A stretch of 5,569 nt of DNA from Bacteroidales bacterium (GTDB lineage: Bacteria; Bacteroidota; Bacteroidia; Bacteroidales; F082): assembly GCA_029933565.1 (NCBI GenBank), contig JAOZNY010000133.1, forward strand, positions 1-5,569, in the 5' to 3' direction. The notes below the pieces were generated by a model that did not search any database, was not told the DNA's origin, and was given only the letters and a program-made list of their open reading frames with translations. Below, piece after piece: positions 5,489-5,569 of this stretch (position 1 is the stretch's first letter; every line of letters starts with the position of its first letter). A program made the position numbers and the translations under genes.

Positions 5489-5569
5489 TTATTTAAAAAT
5501 CAATACTTTTTCTGTATAAATATTGGTATCAGTAACTACTTTTACAATATAATAACCAACATTATCTGA
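5489..5569 (-). CDS. C-terminal end of a T9SS-exported protein (type A sorting domain, partial)
   Basis: Only the last 26 codons and the TAA stop lie in the window. The tail ends GYYIVKVVTDTNIYTEKVLIFK, preceded by SDNV. This is the standard end of the type A C-terminal domain of the type IX secretion system: a 'G-Y-Y-I-V-K-V' strand, a turn, then a final strand closing in 'K-V-L-I-x-K'. Such domains direct cargo through the outer membrane and are cleaved, often with attachment of the protein to the surface. Nothing can be said of the protein's main domain. The gene is 29 bases upstream of the small PIG-repeat protein gene with no terminator between them. Confidence 0.88.
   Translation of the reverse strand, partial: SDNVGYYIVKVVTDTNIYTEKVLIFK

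Overview
The window is low-GC DNA from a member of the Bacteroidota, probably of the Bacteroidales/Marinilabiliales type, though the sequence does not fix the family. Four things support this. The ATP synthase a subunit carries a signal peptide and a long periplasmic N-terminal domain. The epsilon subunit is very short. Promoter -7 elements match TAnnTTTG, and Shine-Dalgarno sites are absent. A type IX secretion (T9SS) C-terminal sorting tail lies at the right edge.

Layout, left to right. On the minus strand are the start of atpE (Fo c subunit, cut by the left edge) and, upstream of it, atpB (Fo a subunit). A 369-base spacer without genes follows. Two plus-strand genes come next: an NTF2/SnoaL-like lipoprotein and a TPR-repeat lipoprotein. 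A bidirectional terminator separates the TPR gene from atpC (epsilon) and atpD (beta), which are again on the minus strand. A 260-base spacer holds the atpD promoter and a second terminator. The right end holds a small minus-strand secreted protein with a Pro/Gly hexad repeat and a membrane tail, and the last 26 codons of a T9SS-exported protein.

The minus-strand genes encode parts of one F-type ATP synthase: beta and epsilon of F1, and a and c of Fo. In relatives such as Bacteroides, as I recall, atpD-atpC and atpB-atpE-atpF... are near neighbours read the same way. Here the two halves keep that order and direction, but a pair of opposite-strand lipoprotein genes lies between them, so they must be transcribed from separate promoters. 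Key catalytic residues are intact in beta (Walker A Lys161, Glu187, Walker B Asp280) and in a (Arg299). The visible half of c lacks the helix-1 Gln typical of sodium-binding rings, which favours proton coupling.

The region is mostly housekeeping. The less explained parts are the two lipoproteins, the periplasmic domain of subunit a, and the 78-residue protein at the right end. I found no CRISPR array, tRNA, rRNA, insertion sequence or phage gene, and no clear sign of an undescribed defence or mobile system.
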